From an uncultured Dehalococcoidia bacterium (GTDB lineage Bacteria; Chloroflexota; Dehalococcoidia; Lucifugimonadales; JAAXIE01): a stretch of DNA of 64,000 bases. The notes under the pieces are model-generated. The model was not told where the DNA came from. It made no database searches and was given only the letters and a program-made list of their open reading frames with translations. Positions within the stretch are counted from its first letter, which is position 1. Each line of letters opens with the position of its first letter. The position numbers and the translations under genes are program-made. Location of the stretch: NCBI GenBank assembly GCA_951813255.1, contig OX638353.1, positions 1,426,001 to 1,490,000 on the forward strand, given 5' to 3'. Shown here piece after piece: positions 50,870 to 59,554 of this stretch.

Positions 50870-52084
50870 ATGTACGACCTGCTGCTCAAAGGCGGAACGG
50901 TCATTGACCCAGCCCAAGGCAAGAATGCAAAGCTGGACGTGGCCGTAACGGGCAACGTCATCAGCCGAGTTGCACCGGATATCCCTGCCGAAGAGGCCAC
51001 CAAAGTCGTCGATGTTCAGGGCAAGGTGGTCGCCCCCGGACTCATCGACGTCCACGCCCATGTGTACCAGCCTAGGCGCAACCCCAACCACCCTGACGCT
51101 GCAGGCGTATGGGGCGGCGTGACCACCATCGCAGACGCTGGTGGCAGTGGGGCCCAAAACCTGGATGAGTTCTGCGACGTAACCTCGCAGGCCCAGACCA
51201 AGGTTTACTCCTTCCTCAGCGTGTTCCGGGACAGGAACCTGCCCGACGACGAGTCCCTATTGGACATCGACGCCATCGTCAAGACAGCGGCTGAGAACCC
51301 TAACGTCGTACGGGGCGTTAAGTGCCTAGTGCAGCCCAGTACCGTACAGCTCATGGGCATCAAGCACGTCGAGGCCGCGACCAAGGCAGCTCGCGAGGCT
51401 GGTCTCCGGGTGCTAATGCACATCGGCGACATCGGCAGCAAGGACCTGCCGCAGACCCCGCCTGAACTCACGTCTCAAGCTCTCAACCTGTTGTCTGCGG
51501 GCGACATCGTTACCCACATCTTCACACCGCTGTCCGGTGGAGCCCTGGACCCTCAGGGTCGGATGCTTCCTGCACTGATTGAAGCCCGCGATCGGGGCGT
51601 AAACCTTGACCCCTCTTATGGTGACTTCAACTTCGGGTGGGACCGTGCACAACTCGTGATGTCCCAAGGTGTCTTCCCCGACACCATCGGCACCGACATT
51701 GACGTGCAGCCCGGGTTCGGCAACCGCACCCACCTGATGCGCGGCATGCTGGAATACAGCGCCTTCTTCCTCGAACTCGGCTTCTCCATGGAAGACGTTG
51801 TCCGCATGTGCACCGCTGCCCCCGCCAAGGCCTTGGGCCTTGAGAACGAGGCTGGCAGCTTGACCGAAGGGCACGAGGCCGACATCTGCGTCATTGACGT
51901 GGTAGACGGCGATTGGTGGCTGCAGGATGCCGACGGCATAGGCCGAAGCGCCCCCACGGCCCTCTTCCCCTTCCTGACCGTCAAGAGCGGTCAGATATGC
52001 GAAAAGGGCGAAGAGCCCCACGCTTGGGGCTGGGGTCCGCCCAGCACCGCCCAAGTCCAAGCCGTGATGGCCGACGGCAACTAG
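50870..52084 (+). CDS. Amidohydrolase/deacetylase family metallohydrolase, dihydroorotase-like (404 aa)
   Basis: Cyclic-amidohydrolase fold with the metal HxH in GLIDVHAHVYQP (about residues 58-69), carboxylated-Lys-type strand in VVRGVKCLVQ (about 148-157), VLMHIGDIG and VTHIFTPLSGG supplying later histidines, and the TIGTDIDVQPG Asp. This pattern is that of the amidohydrolase/deacetylase family (for example EF_0837-type enzymes acting on N-acetylated or cyclic substrates) rather than pyrimidine dihydroorotase. GGAGGT precedes ATG 50870 by eight bases; the upstream GTG 50861 is rejected. A strong terminator follows. Confidence 0.83.
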   Translation: MYDLLLKGGTVIDPAQGKNAKLDVAVTGNVISRVAPDIPAEEATKVVDVQGKVVAPGLIDVHAHVYQPRRNPNHPDAAGVWGGVTTIADAGGSGAQNLDEFCDVTSQAQTKVYSFLSVFRDRNLPDDESLLDIDAIVKTAAENPNVVRGVKCLVQPSTVQLMGIKHVEAATKAAREAGLRVLMHIGDIGSKDLPQTPPELTSQALNLLSAGDIVTHIFTPLSGGALDPQGRMLPALIEARDRGVNLDPSYGDFNFGWDRAQLVMSQGVFPDTIGTDIDVQPGFGNRTHLMRGMLEYSAFFLELGFSMEDVVRMCTAAPAKALGLENEAGSLTEGHEADICVIDVVDGDWWLQDADGIGRSAPTALFPFLTVKSGQICEKGEEPHAWGWGPPSTAQVQAVMADGN

Positions 52085-52104
52085 GACCAATCCGTAGAGC
52101 TAGC

Positions 52105-52146
52105 GAGGCACGCGCCACGGAGCGTGGCGCGTGCCTCTTCTTTTGT
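52105..52146 (+). terminator. Intrinsic terminator after the deacetylase-type gene
   Basis: Perfect 15-bp stem (52105-52119 with 52123-52137), GAG loop, then TTCTTTTGT. Confidence 0.85.
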
Positions 52147-52206
52147 CACCATGGATTCCATTGGGTTGATGGGCATCAGAGGGGATTCGGTCGGCGGCCC
52201 TTCCCT

Positions 52207-53403
52207 TTAGTGTGAGGGTGTACTGCCCTGAGGCCCCGTTCCTCGCCTCACAACTTGAGGCATTCTCTGCGGTGGAGGCGTATTCCGGCTGCGCTCCACA
52301 CGAATCTCGCCGTCAATTACCACTATTCCCACCCCAGGTATATCACCATTCTGCATCGCCGACAGCACGTCGTTGCGGGTGGAGCCGCCAGGAGCGTCGC
52401 ACAGCACCAAGTCGCCCTCGCGTCCCGGTGCGATGAAGCCGGAGTTCAAGCCCCATGCATTCGCGTTGTTCCCGGTAGCCAAGCACACAGCCGTCTCAGG
52501 CGATACGCTTCCCAACGATGAGAACTCGGTGATGGTCTTGGCCACCGCCAGCGGAATGACACCTGTGCCCGTTGGAGTATCACTCGCAGCCACAACCCGT
52601 TCCATGGCCCCGTACTCCTGCGCCAAATCAAGGATGAGCAGGGACGAACGCAGGTTGCCTGCCTGTACCAACTGCATGATCATATCGGTCTCAGCTACCA
52701 GGCGTCGCACCCCCTCGTCTTCCAGCGCCGTGGGGCCGCCATTAACGTGCCCGCACACATTGGGGCGAAGGTGCATCAGGTGTTCCGTGCTAATGGCCTT
52801 GCTGCCGGGTATGGACGTACCACCGCTGTGGCACATCACCACCATCCCGTGCTCCTTGGCCCACCGCACCTGCGGCTCCCCGTCCATGGGGTCTCTGTAG
52901 TCACCGAAGCCGTATTTTGCCAGCCACACCCCCGCCGCCTCCATCTCAGCAAAGTCTGCCTCGTCCAAGGTGGGCTCCAATACCACCGCGCCCGCGTGGA
53001 CTTTGGCTCCCGTAGGATGAAAAGCAGCATAGGAGCGCTGGGCGGCGATGGCCAGCGCCTTTACCCCAGCCTTGTCTCGTGGCCTCCCCGGCGTGTGTAT
53101 CTCTCCAGCCGAGATCATGCTGGTTACCCCGCCATGGACGTAACTGTCGATAAAGTCCACCACCTTCTGTCGTGGTTGGTAGTCCCCGAACACCACATGG
53201 AAGTGAGAGTCGATAAGCCCCGGCATCACAGCCCCGCCAGCGGCGTCAATCACCGTGTCCGCTCCGGCGCCGCCAATCTGCGCTCCATCTCCCACCGCAC
53301 TAATGATGCCGTCTTCCACTAACACACAGTCACCCTGGGCAGTAGGTAGGGCGAGGTCGCCAGTCAGGATGAGGCCCAGATTTATCACGGCAAGGGTGGT
53401 CAT
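52207..53403 (-). CDS. Enamidase-like amidohydrolase (398 aa)
   Basis: Amidohydrolase-superfamily enzyme strikingly like enamidase of Eubacterium barkeri nicotinate fermentation, which opens the ring of 1,4,5,6-tetrahydro-6-oxonicotinate. Shared phrases as I remember them are HTPGRPRDKAGVKALAI (about 100-116), GGTSIPGSKAIS, HVNGGPTALED, PTGTGVIPL, CLATGNNANAWGLNSGFIAPG, GDIPGVGIVVIDGE and SRNTPP. The metal HxH is in GLIDSHFHVVFG. The usual length is retained. The rest of the nicotinate pathway is not next to it, although a molybdenum hydroxylase large subunit, the enzyme class that makes such substrates, lies 6 kb away. Confidence 0.83.
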   Translation of the reverse strand: MTTLAVINLGLILTGDLALPTAQGDCVLVEDGIISAVGDGAQIGGAGADTVIDAAGGAVMPGLIDSHFHVVFGDYQPRQKVVDFIDSYVHGGVTSMISAGEIHTPGRPRDKAGVKALAIAAQRSYAAFHPTGAKVHAGAVVLEPTLDEADFAEMEAAGVWLAKYGFGDYRDPMDGEPQVRWAKEHGMVVMCHSGGTSIPGSKAISTEHLMHLRPNVCGHVNGGPTALEDEGVRRLVAETDMIMQLVQAGNLRSSLLILDLAQEYGAMERVVAASDTPTGTGVIPLAVAKTITEFSSLGSVSPETAVCLATGNNANAWGLNSGFIAPGREGDLVLCDAPGGSTRNDVLSAMQNGDIPGVGIVVIDGEIRVERSRNTPPPQRMPQVVRRGTGPQGSTPSH

Positions 53404-53564
53404 GTGTGTCTCCGTAGCCAGAATCCGCTCATTCTAGACATCGTACTCATGCTGCGCAATTTGAAGGCGTCCGCTGACAGGTTGGGGACGTTATTTCAGC
53501 GTAGACACACCACATCCCTCTTGTTACCATTGACCGCACCCAAATGTGAACTAGGAGGAATTCG

Positions 53565-53873
53565 ATGACCACACCCGCTGGCCCAGCTTTCATGGCCAAG
53601 CTGACTAAGAACGACCACCACATGGCTGAGCACGTCAACGAGATACGCGAGCACATCATCTCCGACGGCGCCCTCTCAGCCAAGGTGAAGACCCTGATGA
53701 CTTTGGTATGCGACGCCATCACCGCCCACGAGGACGGCTGCCGCAACATCGCAAACCGTGCTCGCGCCTTGGGCGCCACTGAAGAGGAGATTGCCGAGAC
53801 GGTACAGGTCGCCTTCCTGTTCGGCGGAATGCCTGCCTTGGTCACCGCTTGCGCCGCCTTCAAGGACGAATAA
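53565..53873 (+). CDS. Carboxymuconolactone decarboxylase / AhpD-like family protein (102 aa)
   Basis: Small all-helical CMD-fold protein. The core CDAITAHEDGCRNIANRARALGATEEEIAE is the family motif, with the conserved His and a downstream Cys, but the AhpD CxxC pair is not formed: the two Cys are ten residues apart. Members are lactone decarboxylases or peroxidase-like reductants. ATG 53565 has AGGAGG six bases upstream. A gene of unknown function starts 27 bp after its stop. Confidence 0.83.
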   Translation: MTTPAGPAFMAKLTKNDHHMAEHVNEIREHIISDGALSAKVKTLMTLVCDAITAHEDGCRNIANRARALGATEEEIAETVQVAFLFGGMPALVTACAAFKDE

Positions 53874-53899
53874 CTCTACAACCATCGAGTGAGCACACC

Positions 53900-54703
53900 A
53901 TGGGCTTGCGAGCGATCCTTATAAGCTGGGACCATACCTCCGGAATCAGCGTGGGCGACCGTAACCGCCTGCGAAATCTGTTGGCCGATACGAGTGTCTC
54001 TTTCCCACCGGATGCGGAGAAACCCACTGCCGACATCACGGTGCCGTCCAGCACTGTGGCAGTCGCAATGTACTCCACGGCACCCAGCATCACTATGGTG
54101 CCTTGGGAGGACCCGCCCTTGGCATCTGCATCGCGTGTGATCTGTCTCGAATCCGCTGACGAAGCGCTGCTGGATCATGCAGCCCAGCGTTGCCGCAGCG
54201 AGTTAGACAGCACCACAGGGATAGATGTTCTTCTCGTAGAGGCGAGGGACCGCAGGTATACGAGCGCCACCATTGCGACCATTGCTTACGACCCGGCCCT
54301 CGGTCGGCAATCGCGAGAGCAGCACCCCGAGGTGCTCTTGTGGCCTTGCCGTCGGACACCTGAATGGTGGGATCTCTCACCCATGCAACGCCAAGCCCTC
54401 TTCCTCCCAAAGCTGGGGGCAAACGACCAAGTGGTGGCTCCCGGTCATGTGCTGGTGTCCGAGCCCATCGTGCCCATCGTACACCGGCGTTTGTACCATG
54501 AGTCGCTGCCCGAGGCGGCTCCGGGCACTATGGTCGGGTGGTTCGAGACATCGCCCTCCCACCTGGATGCGCTGCGGGCCGTTGTAACCGACCTCCAGCG
54601 TGTGGACCTGGCTCCGGACCATGCCTACTACCAGAGCGGCCCCCTGTGCTGGGGACGGCGCCTCTCACTCCAAAGCCTGGAGGCCGAGCTGGCGTCGGGA
54701 TAA
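53900..54703 (+). CDS. Protein of unknown function (267 aa)
   Basis: No family recognised. Soluble, with an opening MGLRAILISWDHTSGISVGD, a central VLLWPCRRTPEWWDLSPMQR stretch rich in Trp/Pro, and a closing LCWGRRLSLQSLEAEL. It reads as two similar alpha/beta halves. The frame extends into the CMD gene to 53849, but ATG 53900 with a 27-bp intergenic space is more natural. It may be cotranscribed with the CMD gene, so it may belong to the same small-molecule oxidation step. Confidence 0.55.
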   Translation: MGLRAILISWDHTSGISVGDRNRLRNLLADTSVSFPPDAEKPTADITVPSSTVAVAMYSTAPSITMVPWEDPPLASASRVICLESADEALLDHAAQRCRSELDSTTGIDVLLVEARDRRYTSATIATIAYDPALGRQSREQHPEVLLWPCRRTPEWWDLSPMQRQALFLPKLGANDQVVAPGHVLVSEPIVPIVHRRLYHESLPEAAPGTMVGWFETSPSHLDALRAVVTDLQRVDLAPDHAYYQSGPLCWGRRLSLQSLEAELASG

Positions 54704-54804
54704 GCCAGCTCGCAGTTGACACAATAGGCCCGTTTCTGATGCAATGGGCCATCCAGAAAGTGCCGGTCACGACAAGCTAATATAGCCGGCAGGAAGGAAG
54801 ACCA

Positions 54805-55842
54805 ATGGCCGGAAATCACAAGACCTACGTTTACGCTGGTCTGGCCGGGGAGACCGCCCCAGGTCGGCAGGTCAACAGTGGCCTTTATCGGATGGCAGCT
54901 GGTGATGGCGAATGGCAGAGCCTGACGAACGGCCTGCCCCAGGACCCCACGATACGATGCGTAGCAGTTCACCCCACTGACTGCTCCGTTGTCTACGCCG
55001 GGACCCAGGACGGGCCTTATCGCAGCAACGACCACGGTGATCATTGGGAGAAGGTCAACATCGCCGACCACGGACTGCCAGTATGGTCCATCCTGTTCCA
55101 CCCCCGCGATCCCAACGTTATGTACGCTGGGTACGAGAACACCGAGATTTTTCGCAGTGACGACGGCGGCGAGCGCTGGGCACAATTGCCCGTAAGCGTG
55201 CGCTTCCCCGAAATCACCCAGCGACATGGTGCCAACCCTGCCAAGCGGGTGCTGAATATGTCCGCCAGCACCTCCTCGCCTGACCACCTCTACGGTGCGG
55301 TCGAGGTCGGCGGCCTCATCCGCAGCCTCGACGGCGGAGACACGTGGCAGAACACCAGCCACGGCTTCTACCTGAACGACGACCTCGTGGACGTCCACGG
55401 TGTGCAATGCAGCCGTCTCACCCCTGGGACCGTTTTCAGCATCTCCCGCGCTGGCCTGTTCCGCAGCGTGGATGAGGGTGACCACTGGGCCCACATGCCT
55501 CTCGACCCTCTGAACGAGAAAGGGCAAACTTACTGCCGCCAGATCCGTGAGGTCCCCGGCGACCCCAGGTCCCTCTGGATTGCTGCTGGCGCCAACTTCC
55601 AGAGCGACATCGGCGCGCTGTTCCACAGCGACGACGGCGGTGCCAGCTGGATGCGAGTGAACATCGGCTTCGACCTGGACAGCACCCTGTTCGGCTTGGC
55701 CATAGACCAGCGCAACCCCAAGAACATGTTCTGCGCCTCCAGCAACGGACAGGTCTTCGCCAGCAACGACGGCGGTGAGTTCTGGACCGACCACCGCCTC
55801 CCTGAGGGCGCCAGTCAGCTCTACGCCCTAGCCTGCGGCTAG
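54805..55842 (+). CDS. Asp-box (BNR/sialidase-like) beta-propeller protein (345 aa)
   Basis: Repeated Asp-box motifs SxDxGxxW mark a beta-propeller: SNDHGDHW, SDDGGERW, SLDGGDTW, SVDEGDHW, SDDGGASW and SNDGGEFW, spaced about 40-60 residues. The sequence resembles stand-alone VPS10/BNR proteins and Ycf48-like factors rather than true sialidases, since the catalytic Arg triad and Tyr are not evident. There is no signal peptide, so a cytoplasmic scaffold role is likely. The ATG has GGAAGG upstream, and an intrinsic terminator follows. Confidence 0.82.
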   Translation: MAGNHKTYVYAGLAGETAPGRQVNSGLYRMAAGDGEWQSLTNGLPQDPTIRCVAVHPTDCSVVYAGTQDGPYRSNDHGDHWEKVNIADHGLPVWSILFHPRDPNVMYAGYENTEIFRSDDGGERWAQLPVSVRFPEITQRHGANPAKRVLNMSASTSSPDHLYGAVEVGGLIRSLDGGDTWQNTSHGFYLNDDLVDVHGVQCSRLTPGTVFSISRAGLFRSVDEGDHWAHMPLDPLNEKGQTYCRQIREVPGDPRSLWIAAGANFQSDIGALFHSDDGGASWMRVNIGFDLDSTLFGLAIDQRNPKNMFCASSNGQVFASNDGGEFWTDHRLPEGASQLYALACG

Positions 55843-55874
55843 TCTGCGTCAGAGCGCCAAATAATCGACCAAAG

Positions 55875-55905
55875 AAAGAGGGGCCGTAACTGGCCCCTCT
55901 TTCGT
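55875..55905 (+). terminator. Intrinsic terminator after the Asp-box protein gene
   Basis: Perfect 11-bp stem AAAGAGGGGCC / GGCCCCTCTTT with a 6-nt loop; the A-tract and T-tract make it bidirectional in form. Confidence 0.78.
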
Positions 55906-55950
55906 TATCTCAACACCGCCGGGATCATTGAGGCACTCAGGAGGTGTCAA

Positions 55951-56754
55951 TTGGAACTGAGGCCCTTGGGCAACACAGGCGTCGACATACCTGTCATCGG
56001 CTTGGGGACTTGGAAGTATCGCGGCGGCGTGGAACCGTTGCGGCGTGGCGTGGAATTGGGCGCCTAGTTCATCGACACGGCGGAGATGTACGGCACCGAG
56101 GATGTGGTAGGCGACTCCATCGACGGCATCCGCGACCAGGTGTTCGTAGCCAGCAAGGTGCTAGGCAGCCACCTCAGGTACAGGGAAGTGATGGAGGCGG
56201 CCGACAAAAGCTTGCGACTGCTCCGCGTGGACTGCATGGACCTGTACCAGATTCACTGGCACAACAGCCGTGTGCCCATCGCCGAGACTATGGGCGCGAT
56301 GGAAGACTTGGTGGATGCCGGCAAGGTGCGTTACATCGGCGTCAGCAACTTCTCCACCCGCCAGTTGGAAGAGGCCCAGAGCGCAATGCGCAAGCATCCC
56401 ATCGTTTCGAACCAAGTGCTCTACAATCTCGTGGACCGTGAGATAGAGGACGACCTCCTGCCTTATTGCCAGCAAAACAACGTCACCATCATCGCCTACA
56501 GCCCACTGGATCAAGGCGGGCTGACCGAGCGCCCGAGGCTGCGCCGTCGTCGTGCTACGGAAGCGTTACAGCGAGTCTCCAGCGAAACTGGCAAGACGCT
56601 GGCCCAAGTTTCCCTGAACTGGTGTCTCTCTCGCGAGGGCGTAGTGGCCATCCCCAAAGCCAATCGGGTCCAGCATGTGGAGGAGAACTGCGCCGCTGCC
56701 GATTTTTCGCTGACGCCGGAACAGGTGCGTTCGCTAGACGAGGCGTTCTCCTAG
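55951..56754 (+). pseudogene. Aldo/keto reductase gene interrupted by one in-frame TAG
   Basis: From TTG 55951 (AGGAGG upstream) the frame reads RPLGNTGVDIPVIGLGTWKY and GVELGA, meets TAG at 56065-56067, then continues in the same frame with FIDTAEMYGTEDVVG, VFVASKVLGSH, LYQIHWHNS, GVSNFSTRQLEE and AYSPLDQGG to the normal C-terminus at 56754. The catalytic Asp/Tyr, Lys and His positions are all intact. One base change (for example GAG to TAG, giving GAEFIDTAE) explains everything, so this is a fresh lesion, strain variation or a sequencing error. A shortened protein from ATG 56086 would lack the first barrel strands and the catalytic Tyr context. Confidence 0.78.
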
Positions 56755-56912
56755 CATTGCGGCCCCAAGAGTTTTCCAGATCGTGAGGGCGCCTGTTCTT
56801 CGTTTGCCTAGGGAAAGCGGCCACCAAGAACGCCAAGGGGACGTCAGCATATGGCTTCACATCAACCAGTTGGTAGTGAGCTTCAGCTTATTCTCCTGAA
56901 CGGCTCCCAGCC

Positions 56913-57680
56913 CTACGCATCTCCCGGAAGGGCCGCGAACAGAGCCATCATAATGAAGATGCTGCCAAAGAATAGCAGTCCCCATTCCCATCCGCGCACA
57001 TTAGTAGGCGTCTCGTCCTTCGAGAGAGAGCAACGGTAGTGGTTCAGACCTCGTTGTGCATGCATTAGCGCCGCGCTGAAGAGCCCGGATGAGAACAGCC
57101 AGAGCAGAATGAAAAGACCTTCAATGGTCCATGCGCTGGCAAATCCGGCAGCCGACCCGACTACCAGCGCCGCCGTCGCTCGCCCGGGATTCACCATCCT
57201 GGGGCCGCCCGCATGCTGCACCACATAGTTGATGGCCACGCAGTGCTCGTAGAACCGCATCCACCCATAGACTGGCACCAGAGCAGACAACCCGTGCCAT
57301 ATCGGGTACATGCGTACATCTCGGTATACCCGCTTCATCTCGGACCAACTGATGCCCATCCATATCGGCAGGTACAGACCAGCCGTCACGAAGCACAGAA
57401 GCGCCACCATCCACATCGGGCACTGGTAGTACGAGACTTCCAACGAAGATGGTTCAGCTACGTTCCTTTCGGCCTCCGACATCCACCCGCCGAAGGCGTG
57501 GCCACAATAGTTGCAGTCAGTGGTTTCAGGGGGGCGCTCCGTCCCGCATATGGGACAGAAGCGAGAGGCTTCGTCTCCAGGGGCGCTCCGCACATCCGCC
57601 CCACAGTCACGGCAGAACCGATCGATGGGCGACCTGCGTTGCGTGCCACATCGTGCGCAGAACCCTGATGCCGTAGTCAT
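56913..57680 (-). CDS. Zinc-ribbon integral membrane protein, unknown function (255 aa)
   Basis: Two or three zinc-ribbon knuckles at the N-terminus (FCARCGT, FCRDCGA, FCPICGT and CNYCGH, within residues 8-62) precede four hydrophobic segments: MVALLCFVTAGLYLPIWMGI, a short one near 130, an Ala/Gly-rich helix around 175-205, and the closing LLFFGSIFIMMALFAAL. The middle WMGISWSEMKR context resembles the DUF4234-type membrane proteins found behind zinc ribbons. Role unknown. It starts 33 bp after the ThDP-enzyme stop on the same strand. Confidence 0.72.
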   Translation of the reverse strand: MTTASGFCARCGTQRRSPIDRFCRDCGADVRSAPGDEASRFCPICGTERPPETTDCNYCGHAFGGWMSEAERNVAEPSSLEVSYYQCPMWMVALLCFVTAGLYLPIWMGISWSEMKRVYRDVRMYPIWHGLSALVPVYGWMRFYEHCVAINYVVQHAGGPRMVNPGRATAALVVGSAAGFASAWTIEGLFILLWLFSSGLFSAALMHAQRGLNHYRCSLSKDETPTNVRGWEWGLLFFGSIFIMMALFAALPGDA

Positions 57681-57712
57681 GACAAGCTGTTCGGCTTATC
57701 CTGGGGAGCGCT

Positions 57713-59506
57713 TCACCGGGGCTGGCAGACCACATCCACCAAGGCAGGCAACTGCTGCTCTTGCACCACCCGCATGGCCCGCTGCACGGCAGGAATGACA
57801 TCTTCCGGCCGGTCGACGGGGCCCTCTCCGTAGACGCCCATGGACCTCGCCATAGCGGCGTAATCAATCTCGGGACCGCTGATCCAGATGCCCTCGCCAC
57901 GCTTCTCGACATCCCGCTCCCGGTTACGGGCCACATCCACAGCATGCTCTTCCGAATTGAAGTAGGTGCGGTTGTTGTGCATGATGGTCAGGTACGGTAT
58001 GCGATGGTGGGCAGCAGTCCAGAGGGCGCCGGGGCTGAACATGAAATCGCCATCGGGTTGCAGGCTGACGCACAATTTACCCGTGCCCTTGAACGCCAAA
58101 GCCCCTCCCAAGGCTGCTCCTGCGACATACCCCAACCCCGCGCCACCGCTACCGCCTTGGAAGTGCTGAGGCTTGTTGATGTCCCAGATGCGCCGGGCCC
58201 AGCCCGCGAGATTGCCTCCCACCAGCACCCAGTCCTCACCCTTGATGCAGTCCCACAGGTCAGAGGCCAGCTTGGACACCGAGACCGGGGTCTGCTCCGA
58301 TGTCTCCTGCGCCCGCTGCCGCCACTCGCTGCGTAGTTGGTCATGTCGCTCTGTTAGGCGTGCCCGTCGCTGCTCACGCTCTCCTGCTGCCGAAGGGGAA
58401 GCGCTGTTGCCCTCAATCACTTCACGACAGGCTGCCACCAGTTGCGGCAAGGCCACCGACATGTCAGCAGGGATGTTCAAGTCCACTTGAGGGATGCGCT
58501 GTATGTCCGTCGTCCAGCCTCTGACCCGCTGCTCCCATAACGACACTTGGATGATTTTCGTGCTGTCAGTCAGCCGGCTGAAGGAACCGTGGCTGACTGC
58601 ATCCCGGGCGCTGAGTGCGCCGAAAAGGTCTTTCACGTTCAGGGCCAGCACCAAGTCGGCCTCAGCGAGGAGTTCGCCTTCCGCGCCCGTCAGGTCCAAT
58701 GGATGGTTCGAGGGAAAGTTATAGCGCCCCACCCTATCCAGCACCGGCAGGGCCAGCAATTCTGCCAGATCCACAAGGGCGCTGGTAGCCTTCTCATTCT
58801 GGCCCACGAAGTCGGCGATGATCACGGGGCGCTGGGCCTCTGCCAACCACCCGGAGGCTAGGCGCAGGGCTTCAGGGTCGATGGCCGGAGGCGTACCCGT
58901 GCTGTACCGGCCCACATCGGGCATGGCCATGGGCACCTCTATGCGCTGCGCCTGCAGATCGGCGTCATAGCAGATGTACACCGGACCCTGCGGCTCGGTG
59001 GTGGCGACCCGGTATCCCCGGATGAAGGACTCGCCCACACTCTCCAGGTTGTGGGGCTGGTCGTCCCACTTGACGTAGTCACGTATCTGGTTGCCCTGCA
59101 CTAAGGCTGTATGCAGCCAGTCGATGTTGGGACGCCGGGTGGTCAGGTCCATAGGCCCGGTGCCTCCCAACACCATGATGGGCGCAATGTCGCACCACGC
59201 GTTATAGATGGCCATGGTTGCATGTTGTAAGCCAACAATATTGTGGACTATCGCTGCCATGGGCTTCCCGGTCGCCTTGGCATAGCCATGGGCTAACGCG
59301 ACCGAAATCTCCTCGTGGGTGCACTCAATCATGTGAGGAGGCCCGTCCCCGGCGTAGTTCACGATGGAATCGTGCAGCCACTTGAAAGTAGCCCCCGGGT
59401 TGCAGGCCGCGTACTCCACATCAAAAGCCCGCATCAAGTCCACGATGAAGTCGGAGCCATATGCAGCCGGACTCATCCCTGTGGACCCGCGAGTGAATGC
59501 CGTCAT
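57713..59506 (-). CDS. Thiamin-diphosphate-dependent enzyme, acetolactate synthase/benzoylformate decarboxylase-like (597 aa)
   Basis: Three-domain ThDP enzyme. N-terminal PYR domain with catalytic Glu65 in ECTHEEISVALAHGYAKATG, central domain with VIIADFVGQNEKATSAL, and C-terminal PP domain with the GDG...NN motif in QPDGDFMFSPGALW and MHNNRTYF. Length is normal. The family decarboxylates 2-oxoacids or makes acyloins, and some members act on oxalyl-CoA; the nearby CaiB-type CoA-transferases make an oxalyl-CoA- or acyl-CoA-linked role worth testing. The next gene upstream (molybdenum hydroxylase) ends 48 bp before its start. Confidence 0.86.
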   Translation of the reverse strand: MTAFTRGSTGMSPAAYGSDFIVDLMRAFDVEYAACNPGATFKWLHDSIVNYAGDGPPHMIECTHEEISVALAHGYAKATGKPMAAIVHNIVGLQHATMAIYNAWCDIAPIMVLGGTGPMDLTTRRPNIDWLHTALVQGNQIRDYVKWDDQPHNLESVGESFIRGYRVATTEPQGPVYICYDADLQAQRIEVPMAMPDVGRYSTGTPPAIDPEALRLASGWLAEAQRPVIIADFVGQNEKATSALVDLAELLALPVLDRVGRYNFPSNHPLDLTGAEGELLAEADLVLALNVKDLFGALSARDAVSHGSFSRLTDSTKIIQVSLWEQRVRGWTTDIQRIPQVDLNIPADMSVALPQLVAACREVIEGNSASPSAAGEREQRRARLTERHDQLRSEWRQRAQETSEQTPVSVSKLASDLWDCIKGEDWVLVGGNLAGWARRIWDINKPQHFQGGSGGAGLGYVAGAALGGALAFKGTGKLCVSLQPDGDFMFSPGALWTAAHHRIPYLTIMHNNRTYFNSEEHAVDVARNRERDVEKRGEGIWISGPEIDYAAMARSMGVYGEGPVDRPEDVIPAVQRAMRVVQEQQLPALVDVVCQPR

Positions 59507-59554
59507 CTAAACCCCTCCAGTGCTGCTACGATGTGGGCTGCATGTCGCTGGAAC

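Noticed and set aside
44693-56067. TAG read as glutamate (code change), because both WID-TAG-GLA and GA-TAG-FIDTAE replace a likely Glu
   Set aside because: Many intact genes in the window end in TAG at the expected place, and the peptidase has other lesions; two independent mutations are simpler.
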